A stretch of DNA of 61,023 nt from an uncultured Clostridia bacterium (GCA_945877365.1 CAMCRV010000012.1:1-61023), one strand, 5' to 3'; shown: positions 32,430 through 40,574, numbered from the stretch's first letter. Translations and numbers: made by a program. Notes: a model not told the origin generated them from the sequence alone.

Positions 32430-32445
32430 GGGAGCCGAAGCTCCC
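32430..32445 (-). terminator. Early-operon terminator
   Basis: GGGAGC, a TTCG tetraloop (minus strand), and GCTCCC, followed by TCTTTTGC. It lies directly after the stop of the last early gene (32448). Confidence 0.85.
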
Positions 32446-32447
32446 CC

Positions 32448-32750
32448 TTATCCCGATTCCTTTTCCCGATGATTCTGCCACCAGCCCACGCTTACTTCCC
32501 CGGTTTTGGTGTTCTCAAGAATCTGCACCGTGCAGTCCCGGTAGATGTGCTCCTGATCGTAGATATTGCACTCCACCCTGACCTGTTCCGGGTGGATATT
32601 CTTCATGGCCTTGATATCCTCCACCACATGGCCAAGGGTGTCCAGTATGGTTGCCTTCATAAGCCCGGCATACATGGAACGCTTCACAGTGCGCATCCAG
32701 CTTTCCAGAATATCCAGAATCGCCTTGCGGTCAACCAAATCAGGCATCAT
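32448..32750 (-). CDS. Early phage protein, unknown
   Basis: 100 residues; the start is taken at ATG 32750 (GGAGG five bases upstream), overlapping the end of the zinc-ribbon gene. It has a helical N-terminal half (DLVDRKAILDILESWMRTVKR, in parts) and a beta C-terminal half (DCTVQILENTKTGEVSVGWW). Last gene of the early operon before the terminator. Function unknown. Confidence 0.65.
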   Translation of the reverse strand: MMPDLVDRKAILDILESWMRTVKRSMYAGLMKATILDTLGHVVEDIKAMKNIHPEQVRVECNIYDQEHIYRDCTVQILENTKTGEVSVGWWQNHREKESG

Positions 32751-32928
32751 TCTCGCCTCCATCCATAATTTTTCCGCAGTTAGGACAAAATCTGTATCCG
32801 TTCACATCCGGGTATTTCGCACCACATACAGAACAGCGATATAGCATTTCTTCTCCTGTCATAATCAATGCGCAATCTCCGGGAAACCATTCCTGCCATT
32901 TCCCATGAACTGATTCTTTCGCATCCAC
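32740..32928 (-). CDS. Zinc-ribbon early protein
   Basis: 62 residues; two CxxC pairs (CSVC and CPNC) separated by about 15 residues form a zinc ribbon. A GTG at 32928 is the only in-frame start near GGAGG. Common in phage early regions; probably nucleic-acid or protein binding. Function unknown. Confidence 0.65.
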   Translation of the reverse strand: MDAKESVHGKWQEWFPGDCALIMTGEEMLYRCSVCGAKYPDVNGYRFCPNCGKIMDGGENDA

Positions 32929-32947
32929 GACAACCGCATTCCTCCAA

Positions 32948-33142
32948 TCACTTGAAAACTCTATGGGTTTTCACATCCCGAAGCTCCACCCGGTTGATGA
33001 TGTCAAACCCGGCCATTCTGGCCACATACCGGATGTGCTTCACCAGATCTGCGACCCTCTGTTCCTCCATCTGAATGGCCTTCTCGCCCTTGTAGGCGGT
33101 AGGGTCAGGACAACCTGACCCATTTTCCCACGGCCTTGCCAT
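32948..33142 (-). CDS. Small early phage protein
   Basis: 64 residues with a Pro/Gly-rich N-terminus (MARPWENGSGCPDPTAYKG) and a helical C-terminus (MEEQRVADLVKHIRYVARM) ending in basic residues. The start codon overlaps the stop of the 240-residue gene (TGATGG), implying coupling. Function unknown. Confidence 0.65.
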   Translation of the reverse strand: MARPWENGSGCPDPTAYKGEKAIQMEEQRVADLVKHIRYVARMAGFDIINRVELRDVKTHRVFK

Positions 33143-33864
33143 CAGCGCAGCACCACAACCTCACCGGCTTCCACCAGCTTGGACAGCTTCTCCTCGAAGT
33201 ATGCCGCAATGTTCCGGGTGGCCTCCAGTTTCCACACGCCGCCGTCCGCCTCGAACAGGCCAACCTTGCCGCCGCCATCCAGCCGCAGCAGGAAGGTGGA
33301 TTCCGGCTGTTCCACATCCAGGAAGGTGCGGAACGGTTTCAGATCCACATAGGGTCTGACCTCCAAGGACTGGGTAAGAGCAACGCCGCTTCTGGCCTCC
33401 ACAACCTGGCTCACGCCGTTGTCGTTGGATGTGACCTTGCTCTCCCGGCTGACACTGGACAGCAGCTTCAGCAGATAATCGGTGTCTTCGTTGGGGATGT
33501 ACAGGGAGCGCAGCTGAATCACGGCCTCCTCATGCTCCTGATAGCAGTTGACCTTTACCTTTGGGGTGTCCGCCTGGCACTCATACAGCCAGCAGCGATC
33601 CATCTCACCGTCCAGCGTGGTAAACACACGAACCGTCCGGTAATCCACAACCTGAATCAGGATCTGATCTGCCGCGAACAGGTCATTGGCTTCGTTTTCC
33701 ACCATCTTGCACACGCTGTCAAGGCCGGTCAGGGTGATGGACTTGGGGAAATCCTTCTTAGGGTCAATGCGGATAAGCTGCCCGGAGGCGTAGTGCTCCT
33801 TGCCCACCTCATACACCTTGGGGCCTGCCATCTTCTCGATTTTCTCAATCATTGCTTTCAACAT
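33142..33864 (-). CDS. Conserved early phage protein (240 residues)
   Basis: Begins MLKAMIEKIEKMAGPKVYEVG after AGGAGG. Alpha/beta protein with no catalytic motif that I recognise; the C-terminus has a beta segment, LLRLDGGGKVGLFEADGGVW. It is paired with the 122-residue gene immediately upstream, a pairing common in Firmicute prophage early operons. Likely tied to replication or host takeover; not assigned. Confidence 0.7.
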   Translation of the reverse strand: MLKAMIEKIEKMAGPKVYEVGKEHYASGQLIRIDPKKDFPKSITLTGLDSVCKMVENEANDLFAADQILIQVVDYRTVRVFTTLDGEMDRCWLYECQADTPKVKVNCYQEHEEAVIQLRSLYIPNEDTDYLLKLLSSVSRESKVTSNDNGVSQVVEARSGVALTQSLEVRPYVDLKPFRTFLDVEQPESTFLLRLDGGGKVGLFEADGGVWKLEATRNIAAYFEEKLSKLVEAGEVVVLR

Positions 33865-33879
33865 GGTTTTTTCCTCCTG

Positions 33880-34248
33880 TTATTTCATGGCTGCTACTTT
33901 CAGCAGCTTGGGTACTTCCTGAACGCTCCCATCCATGCCAACCTGCCCGGGCACCTGGGGTGTGCTCTCCACCAGAACCATCTCACCGGTGTCCGGGTTG
34001 GCGGCAATGCCCAGGGTGGTTCCCACCGGCAGAACCGGGGCAAGGGCGCTCTTTGCGCTGGCGGAAATCTTGATGTACTGCCGGTTCTCGTCCGGCTTCA
34101 TCTCGATCACCAGGGTGATTTTCCGCTTTGCGCAGGGGTCGGTGTTCAGGTCGAGGATGTTGTCCACAGCCTTACCCACCTCATAGTCCACCCGTTCGGA
34201 AATGGCGCCCCGCGCCATCTGAAGGATGCTTGCTCTTTCGTTTGTCAT
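33880..34248 (-). CDS. Replication terminator protein-like early phage protein
   Basis: 122 residues beginning MTNERASILQMARGAISERVDYEVGK, a start shared by a widespread Firmicute phage family often labelled replication terminator protein. Central part PNT/KRKITLVIEMKPDENRQY-like beta strands; C-terminus VPQ/PGQVGMDGSVQEVPK. The label is a family name, not a shown function. Precedes the 240-residue partner gene by 15 bases. Confidence 0.65.
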   Translation of the reverse strand: MTNERASILQMARGAISERVDYEVGKAVDNILDLNTDPCAKRKITLVIEMKPDENRQYIKISASAKSALAPVLPVGTTLGIAANPDTGEMVLVESTPQVPGQVGMDGSVQEVPKLLKVAAMK

Positions 34249-34344
34249 AGTTGTCGTTCCTTTCTGTTTTGGTTTTCCAGTGCCTGTCCCGGCACCGGTT
34301 ATTGGGAATCCCCTTCCGGGGAATGCCGTACATTTTTGCGTTCA

Positions 34345-34560
34345 TCAGGCCACTTCCCCATTCCACGCTACCTGTGCCTCATGCCGGAATACCTTCTTCC
34401 TGTCCACGGTGAAGCCGCAGTCGAAGCACCGAACACGCCACGGCTCCTGAACGCCATGCAAATACTGGCAATAGGCCACATTGTCGCTGCCGCATTTGCA
34501 CCGGCGGAGGCGAAACTGACTGTCCGGGTCAGGAACCATGATCTGAATTTCATCATCCAT
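34345..34560 (-). CDS. Zinc-binding early protein
   Basis: 71 residues. CKCGSDN...C and CFDCGF form a four-cysteine zinc site (restriction alleviation protein-like Lar family shape: RRCKCGSDNVAYCQY, WRVRCFDCG). The start ATG 34560 overlaps the preceding gene's TGA (ATGGATGA). Lar-type anti-restriction activity is a guess from the cysteine pattern; general nucleic-acid binding is as likely. Confidence 0.6.
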   Translation of the reverse strand: MDDEIQIMVPDPDSQFRLRRCKCGSDNVAYCQYLHGVQEPWRVRCFDCGFTVDRKKVFRHEAQVAWNGEVA

Positions 34561-34783
34561 TGTCATCATCCTCATAAATCTGTTTCAGCATCTGATAAAC
34601 CTCACAGTTCTTGTATTTGTCACAGCAGAATACCTTGACCTGAATATTCAGATCCTCCGAATTGCCAAACTCCCAGCACAGGCGGCTGCCGTCCGACACG
34701 CCCTGGCAGATTACCTTCTTCTTGCCGTCGCAGTGCCGGTAGTAGGGGCACTGTGCATAGTGGTCGAACCAATTCGTAGCCAT
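34553..34783 (-). CDS. Cysteine-rich early protein
   Basis: 76 residues with six cysteines in a pattern (C-x6-C, C-x10-C, CC-x5-C) suggesting one or two metal sites, and an acidic C-terminus EDDDNG. Overlaps the downstream zinc protein by 8 bases. Frequently found beside replisome organizers in clostridial prophages. Function unknown. Confidence 0.6.
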   Translation of the reverse strand: MATNWFDHYAQCPYYRHCDGKKKVICQGVSDGSRLCWEFGNSEDLNIQVKVFCCDKYKNCEVYQMLKQIYEDDDNG

Positions 34784-34786
34784 GAT

Positions 34787-35632
34787 CTATCCTCCGCATA
34801 GGCTGTCATCCGCAAGCACCCGGCGGATGGCGTCCAGCTCTGCCTCCCCCAGCTCCCCGGATGCTCCCTTGGGCATGGCCATCTTCTCCGGCTTTGTATT
34901 CCAGGTGCCGCGCATCAGCCAGTTTGCCAGGTACGGAATGAATCTGCCGCCCTCCTTTGTCCACTGCTCTGAGGATTTCCATAACCGCAGGCTCTCAAGG
35001 AGAACCGGTACAGCCTCCGGATTCTGCGCAGCCTGTATGTACGCCTGATACGCACTATCCTTGTTGCCTTTCCTGTCCTCGGGATACTCCGCCCAGACAG
35101 CCTCAAAGGATTCTGCCACACCCACGCCTTGGGTTCGGTTCTCTTCGGTTCTCTTCTGTTCTGTTCTCTTCTCTTCGGTTGGGAATCCATTTGGAATCCA
35201 TTCGGAATCCGTTTGGAATCCATTTGGAACAGCTTCAGGCTCAGGCTTCAGTCCGGTTCTGGCTTCATACAGGGTAATTCCTCCCGGGCAATTGTGGTCT
35301 GTATACGCCTTATTCGGCTTAATCCAAACTTTTTTTGCGATTTCAGGATACATGAGCGGTTTGATTCTGTCGTTTTTCAGGCTGTTGGAAATCCGCCAGT
35401 GCTTAATGACATAAACCGTACGGAATTTCAAAATGAACCGCTTCTCCACCAATTTGGCCATAGCAGACGCGCCATTTTTGATTCTGGAGTACGCGCTGGC
35501 CGCATTGTTGATGAATCCGTCATCGTCCGAAAGCATATTCAGATGGAGATAAAGTGCCTGTGCATCGGTGGGGAGGCTGAAAAAATCGTCGCTCTCCGTG
35601 ATCTTGCTGCTGAAACATCGTCTGCCAGCCAT
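34787..35632 (-). CDS. Replisome organizer (DnaD/phage O-like)
   Basis: 281 residues. The N-terminal winged helix (MAGRRCFSSKITESDDFFSLPTDAQAL in parts, with ALYLHLNMLSDDDGFI) matches phage replisome organizers. The middle is a low-complexity linker encoded by iteron-like repeats. The C-terminal helical domain (AVWAEYPEDRKGNKDSAYQAY; WTKEGGRFIPYLANWLMRGTW) resembles DnaD/helicase-loader tails. Start ATG 35632 after GAGGTG. Expected to bind the phage origin, probably within this gene, and recruit host helicase; no phage helicase gene is seen. Confidence 0.8.
   Translation of the reverse strand: MAGRRCFSSKITESDDFFSLPTDAQALYLHLNMLSDDDGFINNAASAYSRIKNGASAMAKLVEKRFILKFRTVYVIKHWRISNSLKNDRIKPLMYPEIAKKVWIKPNKAYTDHNCPGGITLYEARTGLKPEPEAVPNGFQTDSEWIPNGFPTEEKRTEQKRTEENRTQGVGVAESFEAVWAEYPEDRKGNKDSAYQAYIQAAQNPEAVPVLLESLRLWKSSEQWTKEGGRFIPYLANWLMRGTWNTKPEKMAMPKGASGELGEAELDAIRRVLADDSLCGG
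35182..35225 (-). repeat. 11-bp iterons inside the replisome organizer gene (candidate origin)
   Basis: Four tandem 11-bp units, GGAATCCATTT, GGAATCCATTC, GGAATCCGTTT and GGAATCCATTT, followed by a partial GGAAC. They are next to a polypyrimidine tract (35130-35180) with imperfect TCTTCGGTTC repeats. Eleven bp is not a multiple of three, so the repeat is selected at DNA level. Origins inside the initiator gene are known from lambda O. Confidence 0.65.
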
Positions 35633-35643
35633 GGACATTCACC

Positions 35644-36348
35644 TCACTTTCCCCTGCACGCGGCAGTCACTTGGATTCCGCCAGGTACGCAGCGGGAAAC
35701 CTTGTTGATGAAGTGTCCCTCATGGCTTGTGGCGTCAGAAAGGTGCAGAAGATGGATCTCCCGGCAGGCGCTCAGGTCAAGGGTACGGAGGTAATCACAC
35801 AGGGTATCAATCTCCATGTGGGCGTTGGTAATCCGGTGCCTCACCTTCTCCGGCATCTTCTCGCAGCGTGAAAGGATATCCTTGTCATAGTTGGCTTCGA
35901 TGGCCAGAATGTTCAGGCCGGGGAACTTGTACCGCAGATTCACGGTATCCGTGGCGAATGCCAGCACATCCCCGTCCACCCGGGACTTGATCAGAAAGCC
36001 AAGGGGCTCCTGTGCATCGTGAAAGGTGGCGAATGGTACAATGTCCAGGGAACCGATGTTGAACTGTTCCATGTCTGCGATGGTACTCACGCAGTCCGTT
36101 TCCAGGGCATCCGCCGTGCCCTCGCTCATGTAGATGGTCATGCCGTCCTTGATAAGCTCCTGAACCGCCTTGGCGTGGTCTTTGTGCTCGTGGCTTACCA
36201 GGCAGGCAGCGAATTGGGAAAGAGAAAAGCCGGAAAGCTGTTTCAGCTTCCGATGGGAAACACCGCACTCCAGAAGAATGCGGGTTTCCTGATCGTCAAC
36301 GATATACGCATTTCCGGCAGAGGAGGAAGCCAGTGCCGTAAACATCAT
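35644..36348 (-). CDS. MBL-fold metallo-hydrolase (YycJ/WalJ-like)
   Basis: 234 residues. The metal-binding signature SHEHKDH (H53, H55, D57, H58) is followed by later ligands (HDAQEP, ATDTVNL, NAHMEID). Start ATG 36348 overlaps the previous stop (ATGATG), with AGGAGGT 9 bases upstream. YycJ-type phage enzymes are suspected 5'-to-3' exonucleases. Placed in an operon with an SSB-like protein and an SbcC-like ATPase, it may supply the nuclease of a recombination or replication-repair unit. Confidence 0.85.
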   Translation of the reverse strand: MMFTALASSSAGNAYIVDDQETRILLECGVSHRKLKQLSGFSLSQFAACLVSHEHKDHAKAVQELIKDGMTIYMSEGTADALETDCVSTIADMEQFNIGSLDIVPFATFHDAQEPLGFLIKSRVDGDVLAFATDTVNLRYKFPGLNILAIEANYDKDILSRCEKMPEKVRHRITNAHMEIDTLCDYLRTLDLSACREIHLLHLSDATSHEGHFINKVSRCVPGGIQVTAACRGK

Positions 36349-36992
36349 ATCGGGCATACCTCCTGTTTCGCTGCCGTGGAAGCTGCCGCTGCCTGTGCCA
36401 TAAGCCCGGAGAAATCCACCCCTGCAGGAGGTGTCACTGCCACGGTGGTCTCCGGGGCGTGCTCCTTCTGGTACTGGCTGCTCTTCTTGATCTTCTCCTG
36501 AACCCACTCAGGGAGCTCGCAGAAGGCATTGTCGTCCCAGTGATCCATGTCCCAGGTCTGCAATTTCGTTGCCGTGGTGGGGGCAGGAAGGCCGGGAAAC
36601 AGGGGCATGATGGTGTCGATGTTGGCATATTCCCCGGTCTCGTTGAGGATCACATTGATCATGGCCGGTTTTCCGATCTGGGTCAGAGGGTCAAAGTCTC
36701 CGAAGGCATCATCGGAATACTGCATCCCGTTCCAGCTGGAGATAAAGGCGCGGAGCTTGCTGTTGTTCTTGCCGGAGATATTAAACTCCCGGCTCAGCTG
36801 TCTGGGCTCCTGCTTCCCGTCCACCTCAATGGTGATAGCCGGAATGTCAAAGGTGAAGATAATCTTCGGGGAATACTTCTTGTACATTTCGCTAAACTGC
36901 TCCCCCAGATCGAATACTCCCACGCATACCGCCAGATACTGCCCGGCAGGCACCGGGGGGATTGCCGGTTTGGCTCTGTCCTTAATTTTCAT
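36345..36992 (-). CDS. Putative ssDNA-binding protein of phage type
   Basis: 215 residues. Conserved clostridial phage family with N-terminus KIKDRAKPAIPPVPAGQYLAV, a beta-barrel-like core with Trp/Phe residues and a Pro/Ala-rich tail. Its place between the SbcC-like ATPase and the MBL hydrolase, and its OB-like pattern, suggest ssDNA binding. It overlaps both neighbours, so the three are co-translated. Assigned by context; no hallmark motif is certain. Confidence 0.55.
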   Translation of the reverse strand: MKIKDRAKPAIPPVPAGQYLAVCVGVFDLGEQFSEMYKKYSPKIIFTFDIPAITIEVDGKQEPRQLSREFNISGKNNSKLRAFISSWNGMQYSDDAFGDFDPLTQIGKPAMINVILNETGEYANIDTIMPLFPGLPAPTTATKLQTWDMDHWDDNAFCELPEWVQEKIKKSSQYQKEHAPETTVAVTPPAGVDFSGLMAQAAAASTAAKQEVCPI

Positions 36993-38925
36993 GTTCGATT
37001 CTCAGCTCCTTATCATTCTCGCTGACCACCAGGCGAACCACCTGACAGTCGGTTTTTTCCAATCTGGTAACGCTCTCCGCATTGTCCACGAAAAGCGGAA
37101 CGCTTACCCCATAGGCGCGGCTCAGGGTGTTGATGATATCCATGCCCACATTGATCTTCATGCCGTTGTTCAGACCCAGATAGGGAACGCCATCGTATAC
37201 CACATCACACCGGTCTTCCACGCCGCCGTTGGCCTGTTCCCGGAACAGCCGGAACCGGGCAATCCGAAACAGGTTGTTGATACCCTGCTCCACAAATCCA
37301 GCCTTGTACCGGCTGTATTCGTCCATCAGGAACAGCAGCCTGTCCAGCTTGGAAAGGTTTTCCGAAGCAGCCCGAGCATCCTCCCGAAGCTCCTCAATCC
37401 GGCTCATGGCGTACGCATAGGCGCCGCGCTTTCCGGCCACCTCGCTGGCTCTTTGAATCTCAGCGTTTACCTCGCTGATTCTGCGGCGAAGTTCACTTCC
37501 CGATCTGGAAGCATCCTGTCTCAGGCCGTCCAGCTCCCTCTGAACGGAGGAAATCCAGCTGGTGACAGATTCCCTCCTCTGCCCATAGTCCGGCATATCG
37601 CTAACCTCGGCATTCTCAGCGGCCTTCTTCGCTTCCTTCAGTTCCAGCTCATTTCTGGCAATATTGCGTTCCAGATTGGCAATGAATAGTTTCTGATCCT
37701 CTGCTTCCTTCAGGAACTGTGCCTTCAGATTCTTGTACGACTTTGATTTCTCCACCAGAGATACCAGCCGCTTTTTCTTGTCCTCAGCAAAGGCCTTGAC
37801 CGCCTGATTGATCTGAGACGCGGGTAACTGCTGGCCGCAGGTGGGGCAGGTGTCGCTCCCGGAATACTGCTCGGCATTAACATCCATCCACGCCTTACGG
37901 ATTTCATCGATCATGCTGTCACACCGATCAATTTCCCTGATACGCATATCCATGCCGCGTTCGGCAGAGGCAAGCGCATACTTGTCCTTCTCAATCGCCT
38001 CAGTAAGCCTCCCAGTGTCCGGCAGCGTCCTCCGCTGATCCTCCCGGAACTGCCGATTCTCCCCTTCCAGCCTGTCCAGCTCCATCTGCGCCTCGCGAAG
38101 CTCCAACTGCTTGCTCTGCACGGCGGTGTTCTGCTCAATGCTCAGCAGCTCTTTTTGCAACTGATCCCGCCGGGAGGAAAGGATTCCAACCTGAACCAGT
38201 GCATCGTCAAAATCAATGCCGCTCAAGTCGGAAATGGTCTTTTCGCACTCACTGATTCTGGCAGGAACCTCGTTCCGGGTGGTGGTGAAGTCCTTGCGCT
38301 TTCTGGTAAGCATTGCTCGGGTATCTTCCAGACTGCGCCTTCCCATGGCCTCCAGAAGCGGCGCAAACCGTTCCTCCGTCCCCATGATCTGGCGGTCATC
38401 CACGCTGCCGAACAGGTCAAACAGAGCCTCCCTGCGCTTCTGCCAGGGCAGGACTGCGGCGAAGTAGCTGACGGTGGTCAGCAGCCGGAACTTGTCCTCG
38501 TCCACAAGTTCCGCAACCCTGGCTTTGTAGGCGTTTGCCTTGCAGGGAACCCCGTCCACAAAGTAGTCGGAGGTATTCCCAACATACACGGCTTCACTGC
38601 TGCCCCTCCTGGTTGCCCACTCCTCCCGGTATGTACGCTTCAGGGAGACTTCCTCCCCGTCCGCCAGAATCACCGCCTCCACCTCCGTCACGGCCTGATG
38701 ATCCCGGACGCTGCCATCCGGTGCCAGTGGCTTGATATCGATGTTCTTCTCCCCGTTGCCGGAGCTGTCCTTGCCGAACAGCAGCCACACAAAGGCATCG
38801 TAAATGCTGGTCTTTCCGGTGGCGTTGTCGCCGTAGATGCTGGCGTTTTTCCCGTCAAAGTCCAGTGTCAGGGAATTGTGGCACTTGAAATTTTCCAAAT
38901 GAAGGGATTTTAACCTGATTTCCAT
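36982..38925 (-). CDS. SbcC/Rad50-like AAA ATPase
   Basis: 647 residues. Walker A GDNATGKTS at about 32-40, long coiled coils interrupted by a zinc hook CPTCGQQLP near 359, and a C-terminal VPLFVDNAES Walker B near 610. This is the SMC/Rad50 architecture, shortened. ATG 38925 (MEIRLKSLHLENFKCHN) follows AAAGGA; a frame 25 codons longer starts in unrelated sequence. Probably works with the adjacent MBL hydrolase and SSB-like protein in DNA end processing, replacing an Mre11-type partner; that pairing is inferred. Confidence 0.88.
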   Translation of the reverse strand: MEIRLKSLHLENFKCHNSLTLDFDGKNASIYGDNATGKTSIYDAFVWLLFGKDSSGNGEKNIDIKPLAPDGSVRDHQAVTEVEAVILADGEEVSLKRTYREEWATRRGSSEAVYVGNTSDYFVDGVPCKANAYKARVAELVDEDKFRLLTTVSYFAAVLPWQKRREALFDLFGSVDDRQIMGTEERFAPLLEAMGRRSLEDTRAMLTRKRKDFTTTRNEVPARISECEKTISDLSGIDFDDALVQVGILSSRRDQLQKELLSIEQNTAVQSKQLELREAQMELDRLEGENRQFREDQRRTLPDTGRLTEAIEKDKYALASAERGMDMRIREIDRCDSMIDEIRKAWMDVNAEQYSGSDTCPTCGQQLPASQINQAVKAFAEDKKKRLVSLVEKSKSYKNLKAQFLKEAEDQKLFIANLERNIARNELELKEAKKAAENAEVSDMPDYGQRRESVTSWISSVQRELDGLRQDASRSGSELRRRISEVNAEIQRASEVAGKRGAYAYAMSRIEELREDARAASENLSKLDRLLFLMDEYSRYKAGFVEQGINNLFRIARFRLFREQANGGVEDRCDVVYDGVPYLGLNNGMKINVGMDIINTLSRAYGVSVPLFVDNAESVTRLEKTDCQVVRLVVSENDKELRIEHEN

Positions 38926-39051
38926 ATTGATTTTCCTTTCATCTTCCCCTATAATAGGGGTAGCGTTCTTTTTCTGTTTGCCGCTTTCCGATCTGCTCAT
39001 CGGGAGGCGGCAATTTTATTTCTCCTTCTTCGGCGGAAATGTGGCAAACAC

Positions 39052-39276
39052 TTACATAGCAGCCTTAGACTTCAAAGAAGTGTCCCAGACCGGGGATTCC
39101 CTGCTGGCCACAAGCCCGATAATTGCTTCCTTGAACAAACAGCCCATAATCGGGTTGTGCGCCGCCATTGTGCAGTAAAGCTCATGAATCAGAAAGGTGC
39201 ATCCTAAGATGGTATCCTCCATCGTGCCGCTGTTCTGGATGGAACAGTCTTTCTCGCTGTACTCAAATTTCAGCAT
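39052..39276 (-). CDS. Small early phage protein (74 residues)
   Basis: Start taken at MLKFEYSEKDCSIQNSG (39276), which overlaps the end of the membrane-protein gene and follows GGAGGTGAA; a longer in-frame extension to 39324 lies inside the previous gene. Mixed alpha/beta with three Cys. Conserved type in clostridial phages near recombination genes. Function unknown. Confidence 0.65.
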   Translation of the reverse strand: MLKFEYSEKDCSIQNSGTMEDTILGCTFLIHELYCTMAAHNPIMGCLFKEAIIGLVASRESPVWDTSLKSKAAM

Positions 39277-39623
39277 CCTTCCTTCACCTCCCTTGGAACC
39301 TTCGCAAGGTACGGAAGTAAACACAGCTCAAACAGGAGCACATACAGCCCCGGATTCCCAGCCCCGGTTATCGCACTGATTATCGAGGCAGCCAGGAACA
39401 CCAGGCAGAAGCAGCCGATGGCAGCCCAGATAACTGTGTGCACCAGCTTCCGTTTCCGTGCCACATATTCCTTGCGAATCAGGAAGATTTCCTCCCCCTG
39501 CTGAATCAGGAGCATATCCTGAAGGGAGGACATCCGGCTCCGAGGGAACATCCGCATCAGATCCTGATCCTCGGAATCCAGCTCTACCCGGATATCCTGA
39601 ATGTCCGTAGAAACCATCTTCAT
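39270..39623 (-). CDS. Small membrane protein with two predicted TM segments
   Basis: 117 residues (start MKMVSTDIQDIRVEL at 39623, overlapping the preceding stop). A soluble, charged N-terminal half is followed by hydrophobic segments LVHTVIWAAIGCFCLVFLAA and NPGLYVLLFELCLLPYLA. An early-lysogenic membrane protein; exclusion or signalling is possible. Function unknown. Confidence 0.65.
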   Translation of the reverse strand: MKMVSTDIQDIRVELDSEDQDLMRMFPRSRMSSLQDMLLIQQGEEIFLIRKEYVARKRKLVHTVIWAAIGCFCLVFLAASIISAITGAGNPGLYVLLFELCLLPYLAKVPREVKEGC

Positions 39624-39877
39624 TTGCTCCCCTCCTTGCACCCCAGCAGCCGCAGCACCGTCTCCGGCTCCAGCTGTAAGTAGTTGATGATCTTCCGCAG
39701 CCGCGCCACGGAGATCTTGTCCGGGCAGTGCAGCAGGCCGCTCATGGTGGGCTTGCTGATTTCCATGTGCTCTGCAAGGTCTGTCTGATTCAGGCCCAGA
39801 TAGGCAAGCCGTACCAGCACATCCCGGCGGAAATCCTGATTCCGATATTCATCGGCCTTCTGTCGGATTCTGGGCAT
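39620..39877 (-). CDS. XRE-family helix-turn-helix protein
   Basis: 85 residues; HTH of LGLNQTDLAEHMEISKPTMSGLL type, then helices RLRKIINYLQLEPETVLRLLG. GGAGGTGAG before ATG 39877. Early-operon regulator, third HTH protein besides Cro-like and CI-like. Overlaps the next gene's start by 4 bp. Confidence 0.8.
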   Translation of the reverse strand: MPRIRQKADEYRNQDFRRDVLVRLAYLGLNQTDLAEHMEISKPTMSGLLHCPDKISVARLRKIINYLQLEPETVLRLLGCKEGSK

Positions 39878-40076
39878 CCGACTCACCTCCCCTCGCAAGA
39901 ATCTGCCTTGCCTCCTTGTTGGGGTAAAACCGCTGGCACCCTGCCGTCATGGGGCCAAAGAGATCCTTCTGACCGGGCTCAGCTACCAGGCACTGCCCCT
40001 TTGCGCTCCGGTCCTTGGCCAGCCGGTGGAAGTGCTCACAGTACCGGCACCGCTTCAGAGAATTATATAATTTCAT
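39849..40076 (-). CDS. Cysteine-containing early protein
   Basis: 75 residues with CRYCEHFHR and a C-terminal GCQRFYPNKEARQIL. Four Cys/His clusters suggest a zinc site. Overlaps both neighbours, consistent with a polycistronic early operon. Function unknown. Confidence 0.6.
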   Translation of the reverse strand: MKLYNSLKRCRYCEHFHRLAKDRSAKGQCLVAEPGQKDLFGPMTAGCQRFYPNKEARQILARGGESDAQNPTEGR

Positions 40077-40299
40077 CCGGATTTCCCTCCTTCTGAATCA
40101 GCTCCTCCAGATCCTCCATGGTGACCCCGGCCTCCATCAGCTTGATGCCCAGCTTCTCCTTCTGCCGCAGGGTGTACATATAGTTCCGGCGGCGGTTCTT
40201 GTAGCCCTCATACTTGTAGGCCAGTCTTACGGCATCACTGCTCTGAAGCCGCTGGATCTCCAGCTCTACCTGATCTTCCTTGATGATTTGTCTTGCCAT
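40063..40299 (-). CDS. Early phage protein, helical
   Basis: 78 residues starting MARQIIKEDQVELEIQRLQSS, highly charged and helical, with a Tyr/Arg-rich middle (YKYEGYKNRRRNYMYTLRQ). GAAAGGAAG precedes the ATG. Second gene of the early operon, with an operator palindrome 54 bp upstream of its start. Function unknown. Confidence 0.65.
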   Translation of the reverse strand: MARQIIKEDQVELEIQRLQSSDAVRLAYKYEGYKNRRRNYMYTLRQKEKLGIKLMEAGVTMEDLEELIQKEGNPDEII

Positions 40300-40352
40300 A
40301 GCGTTCTTCCTTTCTGTTTTTCAAACCATCCATTCGGGTGGTTCTTTTGATT

Positions 40353-40368
40353 GTCCCAGTTCTGGGAC
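40353..40368. promoter_or_regulatory. Additional repressor operator upstream of the second early gene
   Basis: Perfect inverted repeat GTCCCAGTTCTGGGAC, the same half-site (TGGGAC) found three times in the cro-cI intergenic region. It is located just after the Cro-like stop, so repressor could also block read-through or a second early promoter. Confidence 0.7.
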
Positions 40369-40370
40369 GG

Positions 40371-40574
40371 TCAGCCTAAAAAAATAGAGGCCTTCTCAGC
40401 TCCGTCATGAATGCCAAGTTTTTCGCATATACGCTCAATCTCGACAGTATTAAACGGAATCTTCCCGTTGACTTTGGAATTCAAGGTATTTTTGGACATA
40501 CCAAGCTCCAAAGCAAGGGAACGCTGAGAATAGCCAGCTTCAGCAATCTTACCCTTGAGTTTATTTGTTGCCAT
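40371..40574 (-). CDS. Cro-like XRE repressor
   Basis: 67 residues. HTH YSQRSLALELGMSKNTLNSKVNG in two helices, then helices MTVEIERICEKLGI-like. AAAGGAGG precedes ATG 40574. First gene of the leftward early operon, divergent from the CI-like gene across shared operators. Likely represses the CI promoter during lytic growth. Confidence 0.85.
   Translation of the reverse strand: MATNKLKGKIAEAGYSQRSLALELGMSKNTLNSKVNGKIPFNTVEIERICEKLGIHDGAEKASIFLG

Noticed and set aside
34181-34366. Small minus-strand frame starting MNAKMYGIPRKG
   Set aside because: Its start is well placed (TGATG coupling) but it overlaps the 122-residue gene by about 67 bases and looks arginine/lysine-rich and unstructured; not enough to call.
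36349-36507. Longer N-terminus for the MBL hydrolase, and 25 extra codons for the SbcC-like ATPase at 38926-39000
   Set aside because: Extensions lie in upstream genes or unrelated sequence, lack ribosome sites and are not part of the conserved folds.
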